64,000 nucleotides of DNA from JBCCOW01 sp038749105 (GTDB lineage: Bacteria; Planctomycetota; Phycisphaerae; Phycisphaerales; Phycisphaeraceae). Positions 27,665-39,100 of this stretch are shown here, piece by piece. Numbering within the stretch: position 1 is the stretch's first letter; each line of letters begins with the position of its first letter. The stretch lies in the NCBI GenBank assembly GCA_038749105.1, contig JBCDIM010000001.1, positions 100,757 through 164,756 of the forward strand, written 5' to 3'. Under the pieces are notes generated by a model, which did not search any database, was not told where the DNA came from, and saw nothing but the letters and a program-made list of their open reading frames with translations. Made by a program: the position numbers and the translations under genes.

Positions 27665-28750
27665 ATGGAAAATACCCGTACCGAGCCGCATTCGAAAGGT
27701 CCCGCCACGGTGACCGACGTGGCCCGATACGCCGGCGTGGGGATCGGCACCGTGTCGCGTGTGCTGAACAACCACGCGGCGGTTCGGCCTGAGACCGTCG
27801 AGAATGTCCGGTCGGCCATGAAGGCCCTGGGGTATCAGCGGTCGCGTCGCGGCCGGCCACCCCTGGCTTCTTCCAGCAGGCGAGCCCGACGGGCCTCGCG
27901 TCCACAGCCGGAGTCGGGCCCCATGGTGGTCGGGCTCGGCAAGTTTGGACTGCGGTGGATCGTCGATCGTGCGCCGATCTACTCGTACGTCCTGCACGAG
28001 CTCGAGTCGATCCTGCAGAAGAGTTCGAACCAACTGCAGCTCACGCAGTTCAATAACTGGTCCGAGGTGAACCAGCTCGCCAAGAACCAGAAACCGGCCG
28101 GCATCTTCTTCATCGGCAACGCACCCGATGGCGAGAACTCATCCATCCCCACCGGGGTTCCCTGTGTCCAGATCATGGGCCGGTTGCCGTCGCCACTGAT
28201 CGATCACGTCGCCCCCGACCACAGACGGGTATGGCGTACGGCGGCTGAGTGGCTGATCGGCCACGGGCATCGCCACTGTGCGGTGATCTCCGAAGCAGGC
28301 CTTTCCCTCGATCTGGTCACGCATGAGTTCGCACACCTGATGCAGTCGAGCGGCGGGGCATCGCACCGTTTTTCTGACCCTGATCTTGTTCGCATCGCCG
28401 CCGACCGTCACGAAACAAACGCCGCTGTAATCGCCTCCTTCGTCGATCGGATTGTCAAGCTCGAGCCGCGTCCGACCGCCATTGTTTCGGCGATGGACAT
28501 ACTCACTCCGCCGATCTATCAAGAGCTCCGGCAGCATGGGATTCGGCCCCAGGAAGACATCGCCATTGTTTCGATCAACAACGAGACACCTTACCTCACG
28601 TCCCTGAACCCGAAACCCATCGCCATCGACCTCCAGCCGCACGACATCGCACTCCAGGCGGTCCAGCAGTTGGCCTGGCGACGCCAGCACCCCGAAGCCG
28701 CGTGTACCCGGTCCTTGGTGGCTCCGAAGTTGATCGAGCCCCCGGCTTGA
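27665..28750 (+). CDS. LacI-family transcriptional regulator
   Basis: Start at 27665 (MENTRTEP); the frame is open further upstream but enters the intergenic promoter region. The helix-turn-helix is VTDVARYAGVGIGTVSRVLN, followed by PETVENVRSAMKALGYQ, the hinge region, and a basic linker. The effector domain lacks the usual first-strand text but keeps HRHCAVISEAG and TAIVSAMDIL. The control gap (27471-27664) divides it from the divergent pseudopilin-symporter operon. The next gene on its own strand, a large glycan-active protein, starts 126 bp downstream. It is therefore likely to govern both. I found no clear CG-centred palindrome in the gap. Confidence 0.87.
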   Translation: MENTRTEPHSKGPATVTDVARYAGVGIGTVSRVLNNHAAVRPETVENVRSAMKALGYQRSRRGRPPLASSSRRARRASRPQPESGPMVVGLGKFGLRWIVDRAPIYSYVLHELESILQKSSNQLQLTQFNNWSEVNQLAKNQKPAGIFFIGNAPDGENSSIPTGVPCVQIMGRLPSPLIDHVAPDHRRVWRTAAEWLIGHGHRHCAVISEAGLSLDLVTHEFAHLMQSSGGASHRFSDPDLVRIAADRHETNAAVIASFVDRIVKLEPRPTAIVSAMDILTPPIYQELRQHGIRPQEDIAIVSINNETPYLTSLNPKPIAIDLQPHDIALQAVQQLAWRRQHPEAACTRSLVAPKLIEPPA

Positions 28751-28876
28751 ACACCCGCCTTTTGGGGGTCTCGGCCCCGTTGATATCCGTCCGCGGCCTT
28801 GAGTTCCGCCGCTCACTACCCGCCTCATTTGACCCCGCCCCGCTTGTTCGCCCTGCCCCGATTCAGGAGTTCTCTG

Positions 28877-31800
28877 ATGCCATCGCTCCTCCGTCCGTCC
28901 TTCGCATCCGTCCTGGCCTTTGGATTGTCCGCTTTGACGGCGCTGCCGGCCTCTCTCGCCGTTGCCGAGCCGGACCACCGGTATCAAGCCGTCCTGGAAC
29001 TGGACCCCGCGGGGTTCTGGCCGCTGGACGACGGGGCTGGGCAGTCGTTCCGCGATCTCTCTCCACAAGCCAACCACGGCGTGGTCCATCACGTCCCCTG
29101 GGATGCCTCCCGGAAGATGCTCGACTTCACTTCGAAGTATCAGTGGCTCGCCGTCCCCGGCCACGCCCGCTACCAGACTCCGGCGATGAGCATGGGGGGG
29201 TGGGTCTATCTGCGCACCCCGGTCATCGGCACGGGTTGGAGCAACCGCTTTGCCGGCCTCTTGGTCTTCGGCAACGACCATTGGCACATGCGTGAGGGTG
29301 TTCAGCTCGGATTGCGTAAGGGCGAGTTCATCGATGTGGTGTCTAACGCAAAACATGACGTGATGGACACCTGGAAATTCCTGTTCGAAAAAGACGGCAA
29401 ACGCGTCCGATCGGGCACGGGCGACGTGCAGCTCGAACTCGGGCAGTGGCACCACCTCATCTACACGTTCGAACCCGATACCGAGCAGCCACTGGTCTCG
29501 GCCAAGCCCAACTTAGCATTGGCTGCGCGAGTGACCGCCTCGAACGATGGGGGACACCCGACACGCCGCCCCGCGAACGTCGCGGACGGCGACGATAAGA
29601 CACAATGGGTCGTTTGGGCAGACGCAGCGCCGACCCAGGGCAGCCGCCCTTGGATTCAGCTCGATCTGCCCGAGGAGACCCAGATCAATCGTGTCCGGCT
29701 TGTCGGACGACAAGGAACCTACGACGACTTTATCGCCGGCAGGCTGGTTTTTAGCGATGGCACGCAGATCGACATCGGAAGCCTCAAGGACGGGTTTGAC
29801 GCCCTGTTCACGCCGAAGACTGTCGCGTGGGTACGGTTTGAAGCCGCCGGCTCGCGTGGTGGCCGACCCGGCATCAGTGAGTTCCAGCTCTACCGCGAAG
29901 ACCGGGTCGTCTGGCAAGAAGAGGGGGTGGTTGAAAACCGGGTGGTCAGCCAAGGCGTGACCGGCACCGGGTCGCTCTACCTCAATGGGGAGCTGATCAG
30001 TCGAGTCGAAGGGGTCATCCACAAGCCGGTATCGGCGGGGCTGCACGCCGGGAACGATGCCCTGTGGTGGCATCAACAAGCCAGCAAAGCCGGGTCATTG
30101 GATGGGTCGCTGCGTGCGTTGGCGTGGTTTGATCGGGCGCTCTCACCCCGTGAGGTAGAAGTCCTTCGGGACGCGACCCAGCCCGAGACCCGGCCGCTGA
30201 CCTTCTCCGAAGACGCGCTGGTCATTGGTGACTTCCGGTTCAACGTCCAGACGGTGGGCGGGCGCGAGGTCACCCTCGACGATTGGGCTTCACTTGATAC
30301 GCACGAGCGTCGAGAGCTCCTGCAAGACCTCGAGTCTCGCGATGTCGAGTTCGCCAAAGCCCACCATGATGCGTTGCTACCGATACTGCAGAGAGCACTC
30401 AACGACTGGCAGACCCGGCGTGCGGCGGCCGCCTTGCTCGATGCCTTGGCAACACGCGAGTCGAGAGCGATAGCGTACGAGGTCGCGTTGCCGTTGCTGG
30501 AAAACGCACTGAACGACCACGACTCCGGGCGCGAGGCCGTTGCCGAAACCGCCTTGGCACTCGCCGAGCTGGGCGGCCTGGCGGAGCCCGCGGTGGGTAC
30601 GATCGCAGATGCACTGGAGCAAGTCATCGAGCGAGACGGCGAACGTTTCCCGCGCATCGACGATCTTGATCGCAACGCGATGATCCGTGCGTTGCTCGAC
30701 ATCGCACCCGACCACCCTCATAGCCGCAAAGCGATCGCGCGTGCCTACGCCAAGCCGCTGTTCGAGACCATCGAGCTGTCTGACAGCACGCACTCACAGC
30801 TCTCGAAGCACCTTGAGGATGCGAACTATCTCGGCGCGCTCCGGGCGTTCAAGGCGATCCCTGCCCGCAATCGTTCCGAGCGATTCTTCACCGAACGCCC
30901 CTCCGGGTTCGAGGGCAACTACACCGGTACGGCCAGTGTCTCGGGCTACACCTACAAGGTGGGCACCGGCATCGCCTGGCAGGGCGTTGAGAAAGTCGAA
31001 CCCGAGCTCTACAACCAACTGGTCGATGAGCTGGCCCAAGACTTCCCTTCGGCCAGGCAGTGGCGGCCCGATACCCACCCGCATCTCTATCGCGTCCCGA
31101 TCACTCAGGTCCGGCCCGATGGGACCGAACACCGGATCTACCTCGAGGGCAAGCACTTCATCCTCGACGGATACGACAGGAAGACCCATGGCTGGTCCGT
31201 CTTCATTGACGAACTCGGCTACATCCATATCACCGGCGGCCAACACAACCGCCCTGACCCGAATTGGTACATCCCCGGCACATGGGAGCGGATGGGTATC
31301 TCACGCGATAAAGACAGTGATGATTTCCCGGCTCAGATGTACTGGGTTTCCTCTGAACCCCACAACATCGACACCCTCGAATTCGTTGGCCGACGCAGTG
31401 ACCCGCGTGCTATCCCTGCGGAATACCTGAACTACATGGTCTTTCTGCAGAGCCAGAAGAACGAGACGATCTTGTACGGCCGATCCTTGGCGTACGGTTA
31501 TCAGTGCTGGGGGATGTTCCGTTACGACGCCTCGATCAAACGCTGGGTCACGGTCGGCGACGACCCGTATTACATCATGCAATCCGCTCTGCAGCACCAT
31601 CCCGACTGGCGAGGCTACTTGCATGGCACGATACGCGGGGGCACACCGAAAGAGCCCGCCGGCCTCAGGCGTTTGGTTTGGGCGTGGCAGCCGCCTTTCT
31701 ATAACTTCTGCCGTGATCCGTGGGGCGCTCGTTTCGACGCCACCGGCCGTCTCCATGTCCATATGCAGCTTACCGGTCTAAATCGTGATGGCTACAACCG

Positions 31801-32008
31801 CATCAGCAGTGTGTACGCCTGGAGTGATGATCTGGGCCAGACCTTCTATCGTGCCAACGGCACTGAATTGAAGCTTCCCCTCACCATCAATCCCGCCCCC
31901 GAGCACAATGCAGAGACCCGAGCCGGCTCTACGCGACAGTGGTGGGATCTGTGGATCTCCTTGATTCGCGACGCGGGATATAGAACGCCCAGGACATCAT
32001 CACTCTAG
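28877..32008 (+). CDS. Large secreted LamG/discoidin/BNR-repeat protein, possible polysaccharide lyase
   Basis: 1043 residues from the Met at 28877 with a signal peptide (about 1-32). Order: a LamG-like jelly roll (GFWPLDDGAGQSFRDLS to RALAWFDRALSPREVEV) interrupted by a discoidin/F5-8C-like insert. The insert is marked by ARVTASNDGGHPTRRPANVADGD-type text. Next is a helical linker of about 200 residues. A C-terminal beta-propeller-type domain (HITGGQHNRPDPNWYIPG, RDKDSDDFPAQMYWVSSEP, FNFCRDPWGARFDATGRLHVHMQ-like) completes it. This last part resembles the BNR_4 family, which includes ulvan lyases of PL24/PL25. Lyase activity is inference. It follows the LacI gene, and the end (GYRTPRTSSL) may be altered, since the final residues do not look like domain sequence. 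Confidence 0.72.
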   Translation: MPSLLRPSFASVLAFGLSALTALPASLAVAEPDHRYQAVLELDPAGFWPLDDGAGQSFRDLSPQANHGVVHHVPWDASRKMLDFTSKYQWLAVPGHARYQTPAMSMGGWVYLRTPVIGTGWSNRFAGLLVFGNDHWHMREGVQLGLRKGEFIDVVSNAKHDVMDTWKFLFEKDGKRVRSGTGDVQLELGQWHHLIYTFEPDTEQPLVSAKPNLALAARVTASNDGGHPTRRPANVADGDDKTQWVVWADAAPTQGSRPWIQLDLPEETQINRVRLVGRQGTYDDFIAGRLVFSDGTQIDIGSLKDGFDALFTPKTVAWVRFEAAGSRGGRPGISEFQLYREDRVVWQEEGVVENRVVSQGVTGTGSLYLNGELISRVEGVIHKPVSAGLHAGNDALWWHQQASKAGSLDGSLRALAWFDRALSPREVEVLRDATQPETRPLTFSEDALVIGDFRFNVQTVGGREVTLDDWASLDTHERRELLQDLESRDVEFAKAHHDALLPILQRALNDWQTRRAAAALLDALATRESRAIAYEVALPLLENALNDHDSGREAVAETALALAELGGLAEPAVGTIADALEQVIERDGERFPRIDDLDRNAMIRALLDIAPDHPHSRKAIARAYAKPLFETIELSDSTHSQLSKHLEDANYLGALRAFKAIPARNRSERFFTERPSGFEGNYTGTASVSGYTYKVGTGIAWQGVEKVEPELYNQLVDELAQDFPSARQWRPDTHPHLYRVPITQVRPDGTEHRIYLEGKHFILDGYDRKTHGWSVFIDELGYIHITGGQHNRPDPNWYIPGTWERMGISRDKDSDDFPAQMYWVSSEPHNIDTLEFVGRRSDPRAIPAEYLNYMVFLQSQKNETILYGRSLAYGYQCWGMFRYDASIKRWVTVGDDPYYIMQSALQHHPDWRGYLHGTIRGGTPKEPAGLRRLVWAWQPPFYNFCRDPWGARFDATGRLHVHMQLTGLNRDGYNRISSVYAWSDDLGQTFYRANGTELKLPLTINPAPEHNAETRAGSTRQWWDLWISLIRDAGYRTPRTSSL

Positions 32009-32091
32009 GTGTATAGTCCCGCGGTATTGTGGTGTGTTGGATCACGAATGAAGCGTTTGGGTTCTTGCTGCCCACGTCACCACCTCCGCGC

Positions 32092-32244
32092 ATGACGCCC
32101 AATACCGCGTCTGCACTCACGCGTAACCTCATGATTACCATCGGCATCACCGCCTGGTTCCTGATTGGCGCCGCCCTCGACTTCCGGCACTTTGTCGCCG
32201 CATTCAAGCGGACTGACCCGTCGCCGAAAGACTCCAGTCCGTGA
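32092..32244 (+). CDS. Small single-helix membrane protein (50 residues)
   Basis: MTPNTASALTRNLMITIG followed by ITAWFLIGAALDF forms one clear membrane helix, with a short charged tail (RHFVAAFKRTDPSP). Planctomycete transporter operons often carry such tiny membrane proteins, but here it stands alone, 84 bp after the BNR protein and before a terminator. The start could also be at 32029. It has the look of a real gene, but the evidence is only its hydrophobic pattern. Confidence 0.4.
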   Translation: MTPNTASALTRNLMITIGITAWFLIGAALDFRHFVAAFKRTDPSPKDSSP

Positions 32245-32323
32245 CCTCCTGCCAAGGCACCCGGTGGTCCGAGTTTCGTTTCTCCGCAGCAATGACAGAG
32301 CTGCCGATCGGTCCAGTCATTGA

Positions 32324-32354
32324 AAAAAACCTCGCCTTACACAGAGGTTTTTTC
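32324..32354. terminator. Rho-independent terminator, bidirectional
   Basis: AAAAAACCTC and GAGGTTTTTT pair across a 10-base loop, with A and T tracts on both sides. It closes the transcript of the BNR/small-protein genes. Confidence 0.75.
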
Positions 32355-33159
32355 GGTATTGAAGTAGCGGGGTAAGATTCCACTTTACTAGATCTACTCG
32401 ACCAGTCATCTATCACTAAAGATAGCGTTTCACCAAGCATTAAATGACATTGGCACACTGCAGAACAGCGAGACGTGTAATGCCTTCCACGAAGCGTGTG
32501 CTCATAGCGACTTCTCTCGCCGAAGACCGTTGCAGGTGGACAAGCAACGTATTTACAAGTCGCTTTTAATCCGTTCTTGAATAAGATCTAACAGCCTGCA
32601 GCTTACGGTTTTTCGCTTTTCTCGCACGCCTCTATGCGCACAAGCCCGAACCCCCGGCCCCAGGTGACCGAACCGCATGACAGGTAAGCCAGCACTGAGA
32701 TCAGCTAGAACTCAACCGCGAGCTACCCCCCAATGACTATTCACACCATTTTCATCGCGTCAGTCCGAATTGGGCTTGGCGCAAGACCACCCAGAGAGTA
32801 ATTTTGAATTCGTGCCCGGGTAGGGCGTCAAGATGCGACGCCCGCTGCTTTAAGTGCCCAGGGCACTTTTTTATTGAACTTCCGGACTAGGTGTAGGACG
32901 CAATCAACCAGATTTCAGGGATCGACGCACTCGGCTGACGAAGGCGCGTTTCCTGATCACTATTTGCTTCCCACATCTGCGTTTTTTGAGCGGGATGGGG
33001 TGTGCGGGTTAGTCCTTGCGGATTAACCGTGTGTTAGTGACGGCATCGAAGTGAACCGCCGGGGTTCACGAGATGTACCAATTTTTGAGACGTTTTTCGT
33101 TTGTGATTGCCAGGGGCACTGGCAGAATTTTCCAGGGAACCATTTTCTAGGGGTTCAGC
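32355..33159. other. Gene-free stretch before the Rhs gene
   Basis: 805 bp without a credible reading frame. It holds the two hairpins at 32823-32873 and probably the Rhs promoter region. No repeat or known riboswitch was recognised. Confidence 0.45.
32823..32873 (+). terminator. Two stacked hairpins ending in a U-tract; terminator or end of a small RNA
   Basis: A hairpin GGGCGTC/GACGCCC (32823-32843) is followed nine bases later by AAGTGCCC-A-GGGCACTT and a run of T. The second is a strong intrinsic terminator, yet no gene precedes it on the plus strand for about 580 bp. It may end a small non-coding RNA or attenuate transcription towards the Rhs gene. Confidence 0.5.
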
Positions 33160-36100
33160 ATGCCAAGTCCGACACGAGGTAACCGCAATCGGCGTTCGCG
33201 GAACGATGAAGACAGTCGTTCTTCCACGAGTAACACTTGTTGCGGGTGCGAGGAAACCCCTTGCAAGGACAAGTGTAAGTACGGAGGCAACGCCGAGAAC
33301 GAGGGTAAGAAGTGCCAGGAGGACACGCCTGATCCAGTTGGCTACGCCCATGGGCTGATCCGCCACACGGACTCCGGGATTAACGCCGGGGTGCCCGGCT
33401 TCTCCCACGCCCGACTGTTCCGCAACAGCTACTACTCACTCGCTCGCGAGCAGACTCCACCCGAGGAGCCGCTGATCCGATCGGTGATCGGCAACAACTG
33501 GAATGTAGCGGAGTGGTCCTTCCTTACCCAGCGTACCAAAGATGGCAAGGTTACCGTCATGGCCAAGATCGGCCACGACACGATCTGGTTCGACAAGCCC
33601 TCGGGCGGCACGACGTTCACCGCCCGGTCGTACGCCGCCGACACCTACAGCCTCACGCACGACGACGTGAACCACCGGTTTACGCTGGTAGACCGGACCA
33701 GCAGTGGCACGGAGACCTACGTCTTCCATGACTTCGACGACTCGCTCACGGCCAGCAACACACCGTGGGGCTCGTTGATCTCCATGACGGACACCAACGG
33801 GTACACCTGCACCGTCACCGCGTACTACGACCAGTACTTCATCTCGAATCTCCGAACGGTGCGCGGGGCCTCAACCTTCGATCTGACGTACACCTACCTG
33901 ACGACAGGCCAGAACACCGGTTACTTCGACCACGTCACCATGACAGAAGACACAGGTTCTGGGCCGCAACCGATCCGTCGGCTGCGTTACGAATTCTACG
34001 ACGGCACGACCGAGACGGATTACGGGCTCCAAGGCGACCTTAAAGCGGCCATCCTTCAGCAACCTAACGGGAGTGGCGGCTGGGAAGATATCGAAGTGAC
34101 GTACTACCGGTACTACACCCAGAGCTTCCAGGCAGAAGCAGGGGGGTTCCCGCACGGGCTGCGGTATGTAGTGGATCCCTCGACGTACGCCGAGCTGGTT
34201 GAGGCGGGGCAGGACCCGCTGGCGGGTGTGCCTTCAGGAGAAGACTTAGTCCCCTACTACGCGGACATGGCATTCACCTACGACGAGCGGCGTCGGGTGG
34301 CGTCGGAGGTGACACGGAACTGCTCAGCTTGTGGCAGTGGCGGCGGAACAGGACAACAGGGGACCACCCTCAAACGCGAACGCAACAAGAACTATCCCCC
34401 TGGAACGACAAGTGATGTCCGCCCCAACGTCTGGATGTGGAAGGCCTTCGAGGACTCTGGGCGCGGATACACCCAAACGGTCTACACGAACCGCCTTGGG
34501 CAGGCTATGCTCAAGGTCAAGAAAGACAAGTCCTCGACCCGGCAGTGGATCACCTACACGCGCTTCGATAGCGAAGGACGCACGATCCTTTTCGCCGATC
34601 CCTCGGCTGTCACTGGCTACGACGAATCCTTACCCGACCTCGTCGGCAACTTCAGCCCGACCGGCTACACGTACCTCAAGCCGGACGATGGGCTGATCCG
34701 TACGAACACGTTCTACGCCTCGACGACCGCCACACCGACGGCAGCGGGTGGGGTCACCGGCTATATCGAGTTCGAGCGGCTCCAAAAGGGCACCGCGGGC
34801 ACGCCGATCAACCAATCGAAGAACACATATTTTGAATCGGGCAACACCAGCGGCGACACCACCTACGTCCCGGCCTCCGTCACCACCTACCCCGATGCGG
34901 ATACAGGTGGCACTGCCGAGATCACCACGTCGATGGCCTACACCTGGTACGCCGACCGCGCCCAGGTCCAAGAGAAGACCACGACCTTGCCGGCGATCCC
35001 GTCGTCACAGAACGGCGACGGCACGTCTGCCACCACCAAGGAGTTCTACGACGCCAACGGCCGCTTGACGTGGCGCATGGACGAGCGGGGCATCATCGAC
35101 CAGATGGAATACGACGACGCCCGCAGCCTGCTGATCAAGCAGACCCGCGACGTGTCTACCGTGACGAGCCCGCCCGGCTGGACGCCCACCCCCGGAAGTC
35201 ACGCGGATCAAGTTACCGAGTACCGCTACGACAACCTCGGGCGCATGACGCTCGAGCTAGGTCCCGAACACGAAGCGGATGTCAACGGCACCCCCACCAC
35301 ACTCCGGACCCTCACCAACCGGCTATACATCCAGTCTGCAGTCAGTGCCCAGTCCCTTAACAATCCGCAAGTCGATGACGAAACGTGGGACGCCCAGGGT
35401 TACGCTACGGGCCCTTCCGGCAGTGAGACCTTCACGCTTATTGATCCGGTCCAGATCACCCTCCACGACAAGCAGGGCAGAACGACCCAACAGGTGCGCT
35501 CTAAGCGTTCGACGGGCACTGGGCTCTTAAGCGATACGGATGCCTTCCTCCGTGCGGACTGGTCGGCGTGGTCCACCATGCGGTACAGCCTGCAGGGCCA
35601 GCTCGTCGAACAAAAGGACTACCACAGCATCCCGTCGCAGTCCCCCGACCTCGGCCTGGGCGGCATCAACTCAGACCTCGGCACCGAGGGCACCAACTTC
35701 TACACCTCTCTCACCGGCTACGACCGCCAGTCCAACCTGCCGCTGCGTTCGGTCTCACCCACCGGCACCATCACCCGAACCGTCTACGACGGCATCGAAC
35801 GCCCCGTCGCCACCTACACCGGCACGAACGACACGCCCGACCCCATCCCCGGCATCACCGGCCACTGGCCCCTCGATGCCGGCTCCGGGACCACCGCCGA
35901 CGACACCTCCGGATCAGGCAACAACGGCACCATCCACGGCGCCACCTGGACCCAAGGGCCCGTCTGTCCCTCCAACGGACAGATCACCAACGCCCTGTCG
36001 TTCGACGGCACGAACGACTACGTCGATCTCGGCAACCCCAGCAACCTCGACTTCACCCGCTCCTTCACCCTCACCGCCTGGATCAAGCCAAACCTTCAAG

Positions 36101-39100
36101 ACATGGCCACCGTGTCCGGCCGCTTCATGGTCAAAGACGACACGGACGCAGGCTTCGGCTTCGGCGTCGGCGGGACCAGCGGGGCCAACAACATCTTTTT
36201 CTACATCCGGCACGGCAGCGGACAGGGCGGGACCGGCACCGACGTGCAAGAGGTGCTGACCGACGGAGCATGGCAAGCCGTCACCGCGGTCTACGATCAG
36301 GCAGAGCAACAAATCAGGATCTATCGGCAAGGCATCCTCGTAAGCACCAATACCGTCAATCAGCCACCCGCCCCAGCCCCAAACGCCCGCTTCTGTCTCG
36401 GAGCCGATACCCTCGAAAATCGCTGGTTCAGTGGCTCCCTCGCCGATTGCCGCGTCTACGACCGCGTCCTCACTGCCGCCGAGATCCAAGAACTCGCGTC
36501 CTACCCCCAATACAGCCGCACCTGGCGAAGCTGGACCCCCGGAAGTGCCGGGACCAATCTGAAGCTCGTCGCCTCCATGGCCTACGACGACGGCAACGGC
36601 GGCGGCCTCTCGAACCTCACCTCCACCACCGCACACCTCGACAACGCCCCCTCCCGCGTCACCCGCCACACCTACGACTTCCGCGGCCGACGCGTCATCA
36701 CCGACGGCGAAGAGACCCTCTACACCACCACCACCTACGACAACCTCTCCCGCGTTACCCAGACCACCTCACGCAACACCACCGCCGCCGGCAAGCTCGA
36801 AGCCCGGACCGACACCGCCCACGACGACCGCAACCGCGTCTACCGCACCACCGTCCACGGCGTCGACCCCACCGACGGCTCCCTGTCTGACCAGCTCGTC
36901 GGCAACAACACCTACGACCCCGCCGGCAACCTCATCCAGCAGTCCAACCCCGGCGACTCCGCCGCCTACTCCAAGTTCGAGTACGACAACCTCGGCCGGC
37001 AGACCCGCGCCCTGCTCGCCTACGAAGACGCCACCCCAACTGAGATCGTCGTTGAAGACAGCCTCACGACCTTTAACGAAGCCGATCTGCCCATCACCCT
37101 AACCCAGAAGCAGATCAACACCGGGACGCATTCCAGCCCCACCTATCGCGACAGCTACACCTTCCAGTACTTCGACCCGCTGACCCGCCAGATCGCCGTC
37201 GCCGACTACGGCGCCCCCGGCAGTGCGCCCACCCGTCCGGCCTCGATCCCCACGCGCTCCAACGACGTCCTCGTCACCACCATGCAGTACGACGACGCGG
37301 GCCGCAACGACCAGACCACCGACCCCAAAGCCCTGGTCACCCTCCGCGAATACGACGCCCTCGACCGCGAAACCGCCCTCATCGAGAACTACTCCGCCCC
37401 TGGCACCCCCACCGACTCCACCAACCGCACCACCCAGACCACCTACACCCCCGACGGCCAGATCGCCACCCTCACCGCCGTCATGCCCCCCGGAAGTGGC
37501 TCCACCCCCGACCAGGTCACGACCTACCACTACGGCGTAACCCTCTCTTCCGCGGGCGGAACCTCCAAGGTCGCCGACAACTCACTGCTCGCCCGCATCG
37601 AATACCCCGAATCCCCTTCCGGGGGCGGGGTCACCTTCGACTACAACCGCCAGGCCCAGGTCATCTGCAAGTCCGACCGCAACGGCACCAAGCACCTATA
37701 CAACTACGACAGGCTCGGCCGGCCCACCCAGGACAAGGTCACCGACTTCGGGACTTCCGGGGGTGGGCCATCGAATCCCGGGGTCCACCAGGGCATCAAA
37801 CGCCTCACCACCCAGTACAACGCCCGCGGCCTCGTCGCCTCCAGCCGCTCCCACATCAGCCTCGGCGACAACCCCAATCACGGCGTCACCAACGAGGTCC
37901 GCTTCGCCTACGACGCCTTCAACCACCTCAAAACCTCCTGGCAGCAGCCCGACTCCGCCGTCAACGAAGCGACCTCCCAGAAGGTCCAATACACCCACGC
38001 CCAGGGCACAGCTTCCGGGGGCACCGGCACCACCAACACCACCCGGCTCGAGTCGATGACCTACCCCAACGGCCGAAACCTCGTCACCGACTACCTCAGC
38101 GGCAGCAGCGATAAGCTCGGCCGACCCTGGCGACTCCTCACCAACGGCCCGGGCTCCCAGAACATCGCTGAATACAACTACCTCGGCCGCAACTACCTCA
38201 GCCGCGTCATCTACCGCGTCCCCGACGTCATGCTCGACCTCTGGGGCGGCACCACCGGCGCCTACACCGGCCTCGACCGCTTCGACCGTGTCATCGACCA
38301 GCACTGGAAGCTCATCCCCAGCCCCAACACCACCCAATCTAGGCATAAATACGGATACGACCGCAACAGCAACCGACTGTACCGTGAAGACGTGGTCAGC
38401 AAAGCCCTCCCCACCCCAAAATACTTCGATGAGCTCTACACCATCGACGGGCTCAACCGTCTCACGCGTTACGACCGTGGCGAACTGGTGCCCGCCGGGG
38501 GCCCGCCCTACACCGGCATTGCCAATACGTCTGTCGAAGATTCGTGGAACCTCGACCCCTTAGGCAACTGGAAGAGCTACCTCTTTGAAAACGGGACGCG
38601 TCAACAAGGACGTGACCATAACACCGAGAACCAGATCACGTCCATTTTCATGAACAGCGAGCCAGATTGGGCCACGCCGACCTACGACGGGGAAGGCAAC
38701 ACGACGACGTTCCCCCGGCCGGACGACCCGACGCTCGCCTTCCGCGCTCAGTACGACGCCTGGAACCGCCTCGTCTGGATCAAACAGGACTCTGCCGGAA
38801 CGCCCTTCGCCGATCTCCCGCGTGTCGCCTTCTACTGCTACGACGCCCTGGGCCGACGCATCACCGAAGCCGCCTACGACACGTCTTCCGGGGGGACGCT
38901 GAAGCTCACGCACACCGACACCGTCTACTACTCCCGGCACTGGCAACGCCTCGAAACCCACCGACAGACCGCCGGGGCGTCTTCCTCGCAGCTCTACCAG
39001 CAGGTCGTCTACCACGCCCCCGCCGTCGCCTATGTCGATCAGCTCTGTGAACAACAGACGGATACCACTTCCGGGGGCGGGAATGGGGTCCTGGACGAGA

